Source: Pyropia yezoensis
Taxonomy: Eukaryota > Rhodophyta > Bangiophyceae > Bangiales > Bangiaceae
Direction of reading: 5' to 3'
NCBI GenBank assembly: GCA_009829735.1
Contig: CM020620.1
Location: forward strand, 18,620,354-18,684,353
Length of the DNA stretch: 64,000 nt
Below the pieces are notes generated by a model that saw only the letters and a program-made list of their open reading frames with translations, did not search any database and was not told the origin of the DNA. A program made the translations under genes and the position numbers. The number at the start of each line of letters is the position of its first letter. Position 1 is the first letter of the stretch. Shown piece after piece: positions 41,773-52,240 of this stretch.

Positions 41773-43632
41773 GGGGATGCGGAAGCGCTTCACAAAGAAC
41801 GTGTCAAAAACCGTGGTGGACACGAGCCGCGCGTGGCGCGTCAGGTCGACACTGTCTGCACCGTGCTGTCGTCATTGCCGGTAGACGTGCACAATCTCGA
41901 GTGGGGTAGGGAACGCACCCATGATAGAACGTCGCACGCTGTGTACACAAGCACGCAGCACTGGGAACTGGGGGACGTGATGGGGAACAGTGTAGCGCTG
42001 CGGGACGTGCATGGGTGTGGCGACGGACAGGGACGAGGGGCGGGAAAGGGATGGGCGCGACGACGCCACGCCCAGACGACCGGTGGAGAGGCCCGCTGGG
42101 GGCCATGAGTTCTCAACGTGGAAATGTGATTGCATTCACGTCTTCAGAGTGACAGGACCTCTGAACTGTGACCGCGTCTGATGACAACGAATTGGACGTA
42201 ATTGACCTTCATGTGTCAGTGATCGCTGTCACGATACGGACCTGTTGGATGCACTTCACCATCCACTTTTTCTGGGAAGGACAATAAAGGTGGGGACTCT
42301 CAACCGTCGCGTGAACAGGTGCAGTGCTACTAATCTTACAAAGGAAGCAGTGGCGATTTTGTGCCCGGATGAAGCCGTAGATCACAAACGGACTGACGTT
42401 TGCGTGGGGACTCGTGGGAGGATTCTAAGAGCTCAGATGTGGCCCCGGGGCAACTCAATTGACCCATTCAGCCCTGCGCCTCAGCTGCGCATCGCTTCAC
42501 TCCTCTCTCCCCTCCGGATCCCTCTCCCCCGCTCGCCTCTCCCATACATATACACCGACGCGATAGCTAGCACATCTCCTTCCTACACCACCTCCCCCTC
42601 TGCACTGGTCCACTCTCTGCCTACGTTGAAGGCGTGCGCGCCGACCACCCGGAGCACGCCGACCGATGATGCCGTCTCTGAAGACTTGGGCTCAGACCTG
42701 GGCGCGAGGGGGGGGGGGGGACATCGAGGGGTACGCCAGAGGTCTTTTGCTGAGGCAGGGGGCGCGTTGGGGACGGTTAAGACAGCCGAGAGGTCCATCA
42801 ACGCAAAGGGTTTCTCGACGCTTCGTCGCATCGCCGTGCTACCGCCGTCCCATTGCCGTCCCACCGCCTCCCCTCCGCCGACCACGTGGCCACGCCGGCC
42901 AAGCGCACCCCGGTAGTCCCTCGTCCACCTACGCCAGCCGCCGCGCCGCGGAGGCCAGTGCCGAAGAGGAGGCCGGTCGTCGGGGAAAGGGAGGCCCCAC
43001 ACCGCGGTGGCCACTCCCTATGGTAGGCGGGGAGGGGGTGGGGCGGGGGGGGACCGCGCCTCCCCGCTGTGGCGCATCCCTAGGGCCTGCGTGCGCCCGC
43101 TGCGGCGGCGACGGCGCAGCCCCCCCCACCCGTAGGCGTCTGGCAGCATGGCAGAAGCGGCCGACGGCGGCACCCCCCCTCCCCCCCCCCTGCCCCCGTT
43201 TCCGCCGCTACGGCCGCAGCCCCAGCACCTGGGCCGCCACCGCCTCCGCGGTTGCGCCGCCGCCACCGCCGCCGGGGGGGCCGGACGGCCGCGGCGCGAA
43301 AACCGGCACGAGGGCGGGTGGCGTACGCGGTGATGCTGGGACTCTGCCACTAGCCGCCCACGCGGGGGGATGGCCCGGGAGCGGGGGGGGGGGGAGGGGT
43401 CACCGCCGCTGGCGGTAGTGCCCGCGCTGGCGCCTCGACGGGTCGGGGCACCGCCGCGGGCAGTGGGCGCGGCGAGCTGCCGCCGCCGACGGCCGCCGAC
43501 GACGTCCTCGACCTGGTCCAGCCGCCCGTTTCGGCGGGCGCCGCCGCCGCCTGCAGGCCCGCCGAGCGGGGGGGAGGTGGTCGACGGGGGCGGTGTGGAC
43601 AAAAGATGGGCTGGCACAGTTGTGTGGGGCGG

Positions 43633-43671
<39 letters not shown>

Positions 43672-46600
43672 GGGCGGCGCGGCCGCCATCCGCTCTGTGC
43701 TCTTTGCCCTCACCGTCGGCGACGACTGCGCCCACGTAAGTTTAGAAGCCAGTCGACGGGGCACACTGCGGTGGCGGTGCCGCCGGCTGGGGGCTCCTGT
43801 GCGTCACGTCGGTTGCGATGACCAGCGGCGACGGCGGCGGCAGGTCCATCACAGTCCCCGACCGCCCGTCGGGCGCCTCGCCGGCGCTGCCGTCGGCGGG
43901 GGCAGCCCGCGGCGGTAGCCCGCGGCGGCACGCGCGACGGCGGTGGCGACGAAGGCGGTGGCGCCCGGGAGGGCGGGTCGGGGGGGGGGGGGGGGGGGGG
44001 GTGTCCCGCCGGCGTGGACGACGGGCGTGCTGCTTGCGGCTCTTACAAGACAGTGCTGGGACCGCCGTTGCCGCGGCCGTCGTGGGGGACCTGTGGACAC
44101 CGTGGGCGGCGGCAGCCGACGTGGCGGCCGCCTCGGCGGCTGCGTTAGCGGCTGCAGTGGCGGCTGGTCCGCCTCCCCCCCCCCTGAGACACCCTCCCCC
44201 CTCCCCCCTCCCCCGCGCAGTGGGTCTAAGACCGTGTTCCTTAGAATCCGGCAATGCCAATCGGCTGCGCGCATCCGTTTTCCATGTAATACTGTTCATC
44301 TGGACACTTTTTCCGCTCTGGCAAACGAGAAACGTACTGCCAGCTCGATACTGGCTGGTAAGGAACAGCCCAGTATGATGCGTGGTAGAACATGAAAAAG
44401 CAGAGAAGTTCTGCGCGACCGATGCTCAATACTAGCCACGGTCTTCCCCAGCGAAGCCACACATCGTAGCCGGGGACCAGCTCACACGCAGGAGGGACCA
44501 TTCCGAAGCATCACGTGAGGCGTCTCCTTGAGGTTGTCAAGAAAGACGATCTGTCAATCAATGCACAGCCACGCAAGGAGCTTGCTAACAATGGTTGTGA
44601 TCGCATCAAGAACGTTGTTCTGACAAACACGTTCTTTGTTACAAAGACAACGTCGAACGCTGTTAAGTTTTTTTTTTCCCTGGGGATAAAACCGCCCGCC
44701 AAACATTTTTGATGAGGAGAACGACCGTGACGTGCTCGTCGTGATGGTCCAAAGAAGCGACAAACAACTATATCCATAGCTCGTAGGCAACAAAGAGCAC
44801 GTTCTCTGCGACAAAATCGGCCTTCATGGGCCCCGGGGGAGGCCTTGAGCGGATGCACAACATCGATTCGCATCAAATAGCAGGTTTCTAAAGAACACGG
44901 TGTTGCACCCACTGTGCCGCGCGGTGGCCATGGCCAGGGTTGTTTTTTTGGAGCCACCTCGCCTATAAATGATTACGCGAGTGACCTCCGTTCCAGGACA
45001 CGGCCGAGTTCGCGGCACATCCACTGCACTTCCGCAAAGTCCGTAGCGATCTAAAAAACGTTCCAGATTCGGTCCCAGACGCTGAGAAGGGATTGGGACT
45101 CGTCAGCGGAAAAAAAAAGGACTCCTATCCTCTCCGCGAGACCCAGAGCGCTTGAGACTTCCCGACCACCAGTCTTTTCTCTCTCTGGACGAACGGGATT
45201 TCTTTTCCTTCTTATAGTGCCGCAATTCCCCATTCCTCTTGCGTAAGACGACCGATTCTGCCGCGCGCGGCTCACAATTCGGGACACCTATCCCAGGCAT
45301 GGAGGAGTTGCACGGCGGTTATCTCGTACCCATGCCGCGTGACCCGCCTTCCGACGCCGTCACATCGTTGGCCATCGACTTGACCGTATTGCGCGCTACC
45401 CCGCTAGCCCCGTCCGCCCCCGCCCACCTCCAACTCTACTACCACCATCGACTCGCCCGACCTGTCGCTGGCCGCCACGGCAGCGGCCGCCGCAGTCGCC
45501 GACCACCACGCTCTGTCCGTGGCAGTCTTCCACCGCTCAGCGTCTGAGCAGTGGGCGCCCGCGCCGGCGTGCCCGGGCGTTGACCGTCATCGTCGCTCCA
45601 GCCTCCGCTGGCCGCCGCTGACGCCCGCGCCCACCGTCGCCGAGGGGGAGGGGAAAGTTGGGGGGGTCGGCGGTGGGCCGCGCCGCGATCGCCCTCGCCG
45701 CCGCTGCCAATGCTGACCAGTTAGCCCTCCACGGTGCGCCGTCTTTACTTCGGCGGGCCACGGCGGTGGCCTGCTGGCGGGTGTGTGCGGTGGCCGCCAT
45801 GAATGTTGTCGCGTGGGCGATGGTGGTGCATGCGGCGTGGGAGCGGGCATTTGAGGAGGCGGGAGGGACGCCTATGCCTATCGTGCCCTTCCCCGCTCGA
45901 TGGGTCTTCTTTGATGTCTGTCTCGTTCCGACCTGCCCCCTTCTGCTGTCCATTTCTTCTCTGTGCCCTTTCCATGCGTTCCTTGTTCCCTTCGCCTATA
46001 TGCCCCCTCTCTTTTTGACGCGCCGACAGGGCGGGCTGCCAGCATCCCGATGGAAAATGATAAGGTAAGGGGCTGGGTGTCTGTTTCGTGCTCGTGAGTG
46101 TGGGGGGGGGGCATCGGTATGCAGGCGAGCGGTCAAGAAGTTAGTGGGAGTGGCCGATTGGTAGACAGGGAAGTGGTCAAGACCACTCTACGGCGCAAGA
46201 ACTGGGTGCGATATGGGGGACTCTTTTTTGACGCTCCTCCCTGTACTCGCTGCTTGCCATGATTGTTCCTTTCCATCCTGCTTCTTCTGCCTGCTGTCTG
46301 CCGCCTGTCTTCCACCACTCTGTTCACCATCATCTTGCCACCTTCTCCCCCCTTCCTAGTAGATCACTTCGGCCCCTTCTTCCCGTGGAGGCGGGTTGGG
46401 TGCTGCTGAGTCAGTGTACTGAGCACTGGGAATTAGACATGTAAGGAAAGTGGTGTCTGTCCATCAATGGCCAATCCCGGACAACAGCCCAGGAGGCTTC
46501 AGAAGACTCTTCTCAAGATTTCTTTCTCTCTCCGCTCCCTCATACCCTTTCGTGGGGTATCACTGAAGGCTGGTGGCAAGACGTTTTCAAATTCTCCCTC

Positions 46601-46783
46601 CACGGATATCTCATCTGTCCTTTTCGCGCTGTTCAGGAAGTGCGGTGTCGTGGTCGCAGCGCCGCAAACTCGGTGCTGTAGGGGTTGTCAGACCCCTATG
46701 TTCGGGGCTCCAAATGTGGGATGTCATAATGATTGGGATGTATAAAAAACCATAATCCCGCGTGGATGTCAACATTCAACCTG
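41773..46783. other. Mosaic region of lower GC, probable decayed mobile DNA
   Basis: 5 kb with abrupt changes in composition. It includes a GC-rich island at about 42,700-44,220 (with poly-G runs at 43636-43669 and about 43980-44001) between AT-richer flanks. A minus-strand ORF 44501-44241 (86 aa) and a plus-strand ORF 45658-46068 (136 aa, an Ala-rich helix followed by hydrophobic sequence) look somewhat protein-like but match nothing I know. No tRNA gene with a proper cloverleaf was found. Confidence 0.4.
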
Positions 46784-46910
46784 TAGCACAGTGGTCTTCA
46801 GCGCCTGGCTGACACATGTGTGTCGTGGCGCAGGTCTGAGTCGAGATCCGACATTCACATTTTCCGATTGCGGATTCGGTCATGCACTAGAGAACCACCA
46901 TCGTCGGGGG

Positions 46911-47258
46911 TGTCACCCGAGTGAACCCGCAACTGAGTTGGGTTGGCCTCTTGCCCGCCCGTACTCCCGGTCGAGCTGGCTGGAGGGACTTCAAGGCCCT
47001 CTGTGACCCAGGTATACCTACATGTGTCACACCAGTATTCAAAGACACTGGAATATGTGCGTCACCCGTGTACTCCCCGGACGACGGGTGGTCCGATCTA
47101 GCCCTGTTCGCTAACATTGCGCACGACGCAGACCAAGACCCTCACATCTCTGAGACGGAGAATCCCCTATCTCCCGGACCATCCGACACTAAAGTTTACC
47201 ACTGTCCCCTGCTGCTCCACCAAATGTGGCAAAAACCACTCGCACACACAGCACCCCA
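46911..47258 (-). mobile_element. Fragment of an element B-related retrotransposon (gag start, PBS, LTR tip)
   Basis: This piece aligns collinearly with 63378-63725 of element B. It holds the N-terminal gag coding region (SSGEYTGDA, then PVSLNTGVTHVG), the leader, the conserved PBS block CTGCTGCTCCACCA and the first ~30 bp of the LTR beginning TGTGGCAAAAACC. Similarity looks about three-quarters by eye. The gag start codon is lost (ATG to AGG at the equivalent site), and similarity stops abruptly at both ends. It is a dead relic of a related element. Confidence 0.8.
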
Positions 47259-47369
47259 GTAGAGGTGGTGTACAGTCAGGCGCCAATACCGTTTGTCCAC
47301 TTGGCACATAAAAATCCAAGAATTATACTGTCACGATCTGCACCCCTCTCAGACGAGCTGGGTTTGCAG

Positions 47370-48620
47370 CCACCGGCTGCGACTTGGTAGAATCCGACCT
47401 TGCCCCTCTCCCCCCCCCACCCCCCCCCTGCCACCATGGACCATTATTGAGACAGCCCGCCTCGCACACACTACCCAACAAGACAGCATGGCCCACCCAC
47501 TCTCAATACCCAATCCCGTTGCCCTTAGAGGCAATGACGGCCGCTACTCGACAGGGCATGGAGTCAATGAGGGTCATGAAGAAGGCGTCGAGTATGACCT
47601 TCCACTCCTCACAGAGTGCAACGTAGAGGTCCTCCTTAGTTTTTGAAGCGATCTCCCGCGCGCGCAAGCGGCGGTCCAGCTCATTCCGGACATTCTCGAT
47701 GGGATTAAGGTCGGGGCTTTGCCCCACCCAAGGAAGCACCTTGAACCCCGGCGCGGCCTTGGCCGCCTTGCTGCGCTTAGACGCGTGGCAGGGGGCCAAG
47801 TCCTCTTGCAGCCAGGCGCCCCCAGGGGACCCCAAGTCGGCTATCAGGTGGTGGTAGACCTCCTCCTCCAGGACGCGCTCGTACTGCGCAGAGTCCATGG
47901 ACTCCTGCACATGATACAACGGGGCGCGCCCGCGCGACGAGAAGCCGGCCCACACCATGACCGACTGCCTCCCGCTCTCGAAGGATGGCCGCAAGCAGGC
48001 GGGTAGGAAGCGCTCCCCCTCCTTACGCCACACCCGGGCGCGCGACGGCCGTTGGACCTCAAACGAGCTCTCCTCTGTGAAAAGCACAAACGTCCACCCA
48101 AGGTCCCAGGAGCGTCGCGCCGTTGCCCACCTAACCCGCTTGACCTTGTTAGCGTCGGCGACCCATGGCTTGACGGCGGGCGCCATGGAGTTGAACCCCT
48201 GCGCCTGCATGGCGCGGCGCACCGTGCGAGAGCTAAAAAGCTTTGTCCGGCCCACATTGACCAGCTCAGTGATGGTAGAGAGGGAGCTGACTCAGTTCGC
48301 CTTCATCAGCCGAGAGAATGCACGCAGGTCTCGCTCGCTCAGCGCGCGGGAGCGGCCACGGTTGTCACGTGCCGGGACGGTGGTGCCGCTACGCGTCTTC
48401 TTGGCCACGTGGGCAACCGTGCTATTCTTGATGTCGAGTGCGTGTAGCACAATAGGGATCCGTCGCACGTCCACTCTCAGGGAACACTCACCAAGGGGGA
48501 TCGGCACCAACGTCACCGGGAGGCCAAGGTTGCTGTCCTTGGAGCGCAAGCCACGGGACCAAGATGGGAGCCCAAATGGGAGGGGTTCGTTGTTCTACCT
48601 TGGCCGGCGGTGGATTCGCC
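47370..48620 (-). mobile_element. Decayed Tc1/mariner-like DNA transposon
   Basis: The transposase coding region occupies 48549-47503. Possible terminal inverted repeats are weak: CCACCGGCTG...GGTAGAA at about 47,372-47,393 and, inverted, CCACCGCCGG...GGTAGAA at about 48,593-48,613. Element boundaries are therefore approximate, and no clear TA target duplication can be defined. Confidence 0.6.
47503..48549 (-). pseudogene. Tc1/mariner-like transposase, broken
   Basis: The N-terminal half (48549-48292) has helix-turn-helix features: LDIKNSTVAHVAKKTRSG, then RALSERDLRAFSRLMKAN. It stops at an in-frame TGA at 48294-48292. The same frame then continues with STITELVNVG and SSRTVRRAMQAQGF, so only one codon interrupts the ORF. 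The catalytic half reads DLGWTFVLFTEESSFEV, VMVWAGFSSRG, AWLQEDLAPCHASK and WVGQSPDLNPIENVRNELDRRL, ending at TAG 47503. The second and third catalytic residues (D of QEDLAPCH, E of NPIEN) are present. The first Asp, expected in the (S/T)DES motif, is Glu here. Stop codon and lost Asp together predict an inactive element. Confidence 0.88.
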
Positions 48621-48804
48621 GCCGGCCCCCACGTTATAAACCCTCGGAGACACTACTAACTACCCTCCACCCCAAGATGCAAGTCCCTCTGGTCATACGT
48701 AACTTATAGATACCGTGACCAGTACGAACGATCAAATTGAAAGTTAAGGGTTAGAAGTAGCCCCCTAGTATTAGGGTTACAATACGGCCAACCCTATTGC
48801 TACA
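48621..48804 (-). repeat. Probable 3' LTR segment of element A (5' boundary visible)
   Basis: On the minus strand the sequence just left of a polypurine tract begins TGTAGCAATAGGG, as expected for the start of an LTR. Downstream it has a TTTATAACG TATA-like box at about 48,631-48,642 and a GC-rich hairpin at about 48,602-48,628. The other end of the LTR is not identifiable, because the mariner-like element lies directly beyond. Assignment rests on position only; the matching 5' LTR of element A would lie outside the window. Confidence 0.4.
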
Positions 48805-48817
48805 TATCCCCCCCTTA
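48805..48817 (-). other. Candidate polypurine tract of element A
   Basis: Minus-strand AAGGGGGGGATA immediately precedes the TGTAGCA start of the putative LTR. PPTs prime plus-strand DNA synthesis in LTR retrotransposons. Confidence 0.45.
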
Positions 48818-49395
48818 GATTCGGCCCGTCCTCGGGTCGAGTTGCATTCGGGTTACCGAATGTAAGTGGGTCGCGTGACCGTTTACCAGTCGGGTGGGGC
48901 TTTGCGCCCCGTCGCAACAGACACCCCTTTTCGAGGTTGTCTGAGGGGGGTGCCCCCCTTTGTGTGGTACACACACGATCCGTTTTCCGGACCGTTAAAT
49001 TCCCGATGCGGGTTCTGTTCACGACCCCCCTTTCCGAGGGGTGGTGCAAGCGGATCCGCCACCAGGTGTCTGGTGGTAGGGGAGCCCCTCTCGTGTTACC
49101 GAGTGAATGGGGGCGGCCGCTTCCGCTTTTCGCGGGGGCGGTTTCGGGGTGAACCCCTCTTGGTTGCCCCGTACGGGGGTGTGGCCCCGGCCCGCCCAGG
49201 TGCCTGGGTGGAGCCCGTTCGTAGCCTCGTGGGGCGCGGGTTGACCCGCGCGCCTGAGGCGCTTCTCGTGGCCGTTTGTGGTCATAAGCGCGGGCGCCCG
49301 CGCTTCCCTGGCTCGTCCGCGCGAGCGTTCCTCGTACCGGGTCGAGCCGGCCTCGGCTTTTCTGCAAGGGGTGCCCCTGCCACCCCGGTTGCACC

Positions 49396-51762
49396 ATGTC
49401 GGACCCCCAGGTACCCGGGGGCGAGGACGACCTCCTGCCTGAAGAGGGGGAAGAGGTGATGGTGGACGACGTTCCCGTCTCCGCCACCGCCGCCGAGTGC
49501 TTCCTAGCGAGCTCGTCGGAGGACGAGGACGACCGGGTGACCGTTCGTGTGGCCCCGGACGGCGCGCCGGGCGGGTTGTCGTCCGTTTTTAGCGGCACGA
49601 CGGCTCCGTCGGGTGGCGGACAACCGCGTGCAGCGGTGGCTTCTACCGCTTCTCCTCCGGCGGCCCGGATGGCTTCTGTCGCCGGTACCGGCGTGGCTGT
49701 ACCTCAAGACGGTGTCACCGGCGTGGCGGATGGTGGTGTTGGCACCCCGTCCAGTCCGGCGGGTCAAGACGGCGCGGGTGCCCGCCCGGTTGGTGTGTCC
49801 GCTGCGGCGGGTAGCGGGTCTACCCGTGCTGCCCCCGTGGTACCCACGTCGGGTCCGGGTGGCGGCGTTGCTCTGCCCGCGGTGCCGCGGGCGTCTGGTG
49901 GTCAAGGTGGGTCTACACCGATGGCTGTGGACTCCGGTAGTTACTCCGGGCGGGCGCCCGTCCTTCTTCTTCCTCCTCGGCCGCGTGCGACTCCGGCGCC
50001 GGCCCCTCTTCCGGTGGGGCATCCCCCGGCGCCCCCTATTCTTCCTGGTCCTGCCCGGGTTGCCTCGTTGGGTGGCGGCGTCGCCGTGGCGGCGGGTCAA
50101 CCCGCCATGTCGATGTTCGACTTGGTGGCTCGGGTTCAAGGCCTGACTGTGCAAGAGTCAATGGAGTCCGATGGGCGGATGCGGGTGGACTTCCACCTGC
50201 CCCATCCCCGTGGAGAGTCCTCCCGGCGCTTCAAGGTGGACCCGAGTTGGGAGCGGGAGTTGGTGCGGCTGGTCAACCAGCCGAACGCGGTGCGAGTGGA
50301 ACACCATTGGATCCTGAGTCAGCCGGACGACCGGCATGCGCAGCTCTGGCGTACTCGGGTGGGACGGGGTGAGGTCTACCTCGACCCCGCCTTCGGGGTA
50401 TGCGACCTGATTGCTCCCGCGTTGCCGCGGGAGATTGACTATCCGGCTAGTGCTCGGGGGATTGCGGCGGCGGCGGAGCCGGTTGCGTTTGGGGAGACGG
50501 TGGGCAGTACCGGTCGGTATCCCGACTTAGATTACTACCCGGGGGTATCCCCGTATCTGTCGTTGACGGCTCCCTACCCGCCTATGGCGGGGTTGAAGTC
50601 GGCGTCGAGCTGGCGACGTAACCATGGTGTCATGGCGGATGCGTTTCGCACGGATATAACGTGTGCGTTGCAGACCGGCAATGGTCGTGCGCCGGTATAC
50701 ACTCCCGTGCGCCCGCCGCTATGGCAGGAGGGGTGGGAACCCGCCCCTGCTTTCCGGTTTGACACCGGCTCCTGTCTCCGATACTTCGGGAGTGTGTTGG
50801 CCTCCCGGCCGGTCCACCCGTTGCAGGGTAGCTTCACCCTTGAGGTTACCCTCGGGCAGGCGACCTCCTTCTTGCTGTCCGTCCGCCGGCAGGGGCGCCT
50901 GTTTCATCTTCCGACGGGTGTCCGTCGGCACATCGCGCAGTTGGGCGTGGACCTGATAGCTGCCAAGACCGGGTTGGCCCGGGAGTTCGAGGCCCTGCTG
51001 GCTGTTCACGATGCCGTGAACTGGGCTGGGGTGTTGGCCCTTCCCCCGTACCGGGACCCGCAGGCTGGGGCTACCCCCTTGCCTCGTTACTCGTTGCGTA
51101 TCCGGCGTACTCAGCCGGGTGAGCCTAGTTGCCATGGGTGGGCGTCCACCGAGGCCGTTCCTGACCTGGGTATTCCCATGGTTATCCATGACCCTCTTCA
51201 GGTCCTTGCCCCGTGGTTCGGTAACCCGATACCGGCGGCGGTTGGCCGCCGTCCCGGAGAGTGGGGCTCTGCGGGTGGGGAGCGTGAGGTGTCCCGTCGT
51301 CGGGCGGAGCCCCGCCGGGGTTACGGTGGAGCCCCTTCGGTAGGGTCCTACCGAGCCTCGTATCAGGTGCCACCGGCTCCGGTGGTAGCCGTGTCGGCTC
51401 CTCTGGCTCCTCTGGCTGCGCCAGTGTCCGCTCCCGCCCCTGTCATACAACACGGGGGTCCCCGTCTCTGGTATGAGGGCGTCGACGCCCTTGTTGCCCG
51501 CGCAATGCGGGAGGGTCTCTTTGTTAGCTGGGGGGATATCCCCCCAGGTGCTGCGCTAGTTGGGTCAGCGCGTTGCTTCGGTGGCTTGCTGGACCGCCTT
51601 CAGAAAGCTCTGGAGGACGTGGAGGCTGGCCGCAGCACCCTCGTCCAGCTATGCACCGAGGTAACTCGGGTGATTGACCGTCGTGAGATTGCCGACCGGT
51701 GGAGCACGGAGGTATACGCGCTTACGCGTGAGTGGCCTCCCTCGAGTGGGTCTACCCACTGA
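49396..51762 (+). CDS. Antisense ORF of element A (unknown conserved protein)
   Basis: The ORF spans 788 codons from ATG 49396 (ACCATGT context) to TGA 51760-51762, on the strand opposite to gag-pol and between the PPT and the end of pol. The N-terminus is acidic and Ser-rich (EDDLLPEEGEEVMVDD, SSSEDEDD), followed by a long Gly/Ala/Pro/Val-rich linker to about residue 230. The folded part (about 235-620) has MFDLVARVQGLTVQESM, VRVEHHWILSQPDDRHAQLW and FRFDTGSCLRYFGSV. It continues with SFLLSVRRQGRLFHLP and VHDAVNW. From residue 464 (F of FGSV) through the HLP at 504-506 and the H-x4-W beyond, it parallels the antisense protein of element B with near-identical spacing. A basic Pro-rich linker and a helical C-terminus (RLQKALEDVEAGRSTLVQLC) follow. 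No known domain is recognised: it is neither env-like (no signal peptide or membrane span) nor part of gag-pol. Confidence 0.78.
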   Translation: MSDPQVPGGEDDLLPEEGEEVMVDDVPVSATAAECFLASSSEDEDDRVTVRVAPDGAPGGLSSVFSGTTAPSGGGQPRAAVASTASPPAARMASVAGTGVAVPQDGVTGVADGGVGTPSSPAGQDGAGARPVGVSAAAGSGSTRAAPVVPTSGPGGGVALPAVPRASGGQGGSTPMAVDSGSYSGRAPVLLLPPRPRATPAPAPLPVGHPPAPPILPGPARVASLGGGVAVAAGQPAMSMFDLVARVQGLTVQESMESDGRMRVDFHLPHPRGESSRRFKVDPSWERELVRLVNQPNAVRVEHHWILSQPDDRHAQLWRTRVGRGEVYLDPAFGVCDLIAPALPREIDYPASARGIAAAAEPVAFGETVGSTGRYPDLDYYPGVSPYLSLTAPYPPMAGLKSASSWRRNHGVMADAFRTDITCALQTGNGRAPVYTPVRPPLWQEGWEPAPAFRFDTGSCLRYFGSVLASRPVHPLQGSFTLEVTLGQATSFLLSVRRQGRLFHLPTGVRRHIAQLGVDLIAAKTGLAREFEALLAVHDAVNWAGVLALPPYRDPQAGATPLPRYSLRIRRTQPGEPSCHGWASTEAVPDLGIPMVIHDPLQVLAPWFGNPIPAAVGRRPGEWGSAGGEREVSRRRAEPRRGYGGAPSVGSYRASYQVPPAPVVAVSAPLAPLAAPVSAPAPVIQHGGPRLWYEGVDALVARAMREGLFVSWGDIPPGAALVGSARCFGGLLDRLQKALEDVEAGRSTLVQLCTEVTRVIDRREIADRWSTEVYALTREWPPSSGSTH

Positions 51763-51940
51763 GGAGTGCTATTGGTTGTGAGGGAGAGGGCCCCGGTGAC
51801 CCTTATGGTAGCCGGGTAGTAGTGAGTATAAACTCATCCCCTTTGGGGGCATTGCTTGCCTCTGTTTGCTGCCCTGGGGAGTACCCCTTCTGGCTTAGTG
51901 GTGCCGTGCCTCCCGCCCAACTTCTTCCGGTTGGTTCATG

Positions 51941-51996
51941 CTTGGGGAGGTCATCCTCCCTCACTTTGTGTCCTGGCTTGGGGAGGTCATCCTCCC
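51941..51996. repeat. Two direct copies of a 20-bp hairpin unit
   Basis: CTTGGGGAGGTCATCCTCCC occurs at 51941-51960 and 51977-51996. Each copy can fold (GGGAGG/CCTCCC around TCAT). They lie 3' of the antisense ORF in element A. Confidence 0.9.
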
Positions 51997-52041
51997 GTGT
52001 AAGCCTCCTAGTTACTTCGATATTATCGAAGTTAGCCTTTA

Positions 52042-52165
52042 CCTTTAAGTTAACTTATTAAGGTTCAGGTTTCACTTAGTTACCTAAGCTTGACTCTACT
52101 TAGTTGCCTAAGCTTGGTTCGACTTAGAAACCTAAGTCTGATTTGACTTAGAAACCTAAGTCTGC
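52042..52165. repeat. 24-bp hairpin array between convergent genes of element A
   Basis: Four units with inverted arms CTTAG...CTAAG start at 52075, 52099, 52123 and 52147, an exact 24-bp period. The loops (TTAC, TTGC, AAAC, AAAC) and spacers vary. A 12-bp perfect palindrome TAAGTTAACTTA precedes them at 52046-52057. The array sits between the stop of the antisense ORF (51762) and the stop of pol (52241), where transcripts from both strands must end. Confidence 0.9.
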
Positions 52166-52240
52166 CGTAACCATGTCACACCCTACTTAGTAGGTATAAG
52201 CCTCACCCCCCAACAGCCGAAGTCGGTGTCGGTTGGGTTG

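Noticed and set aside
44824..45024. Walker-A-like segment GGSKKTTLAMATA on the minus strand
   Set aside because: Lacks the GK(S/T) core, and no second P-loop motif or long ORF follows; chance or far-decayed.
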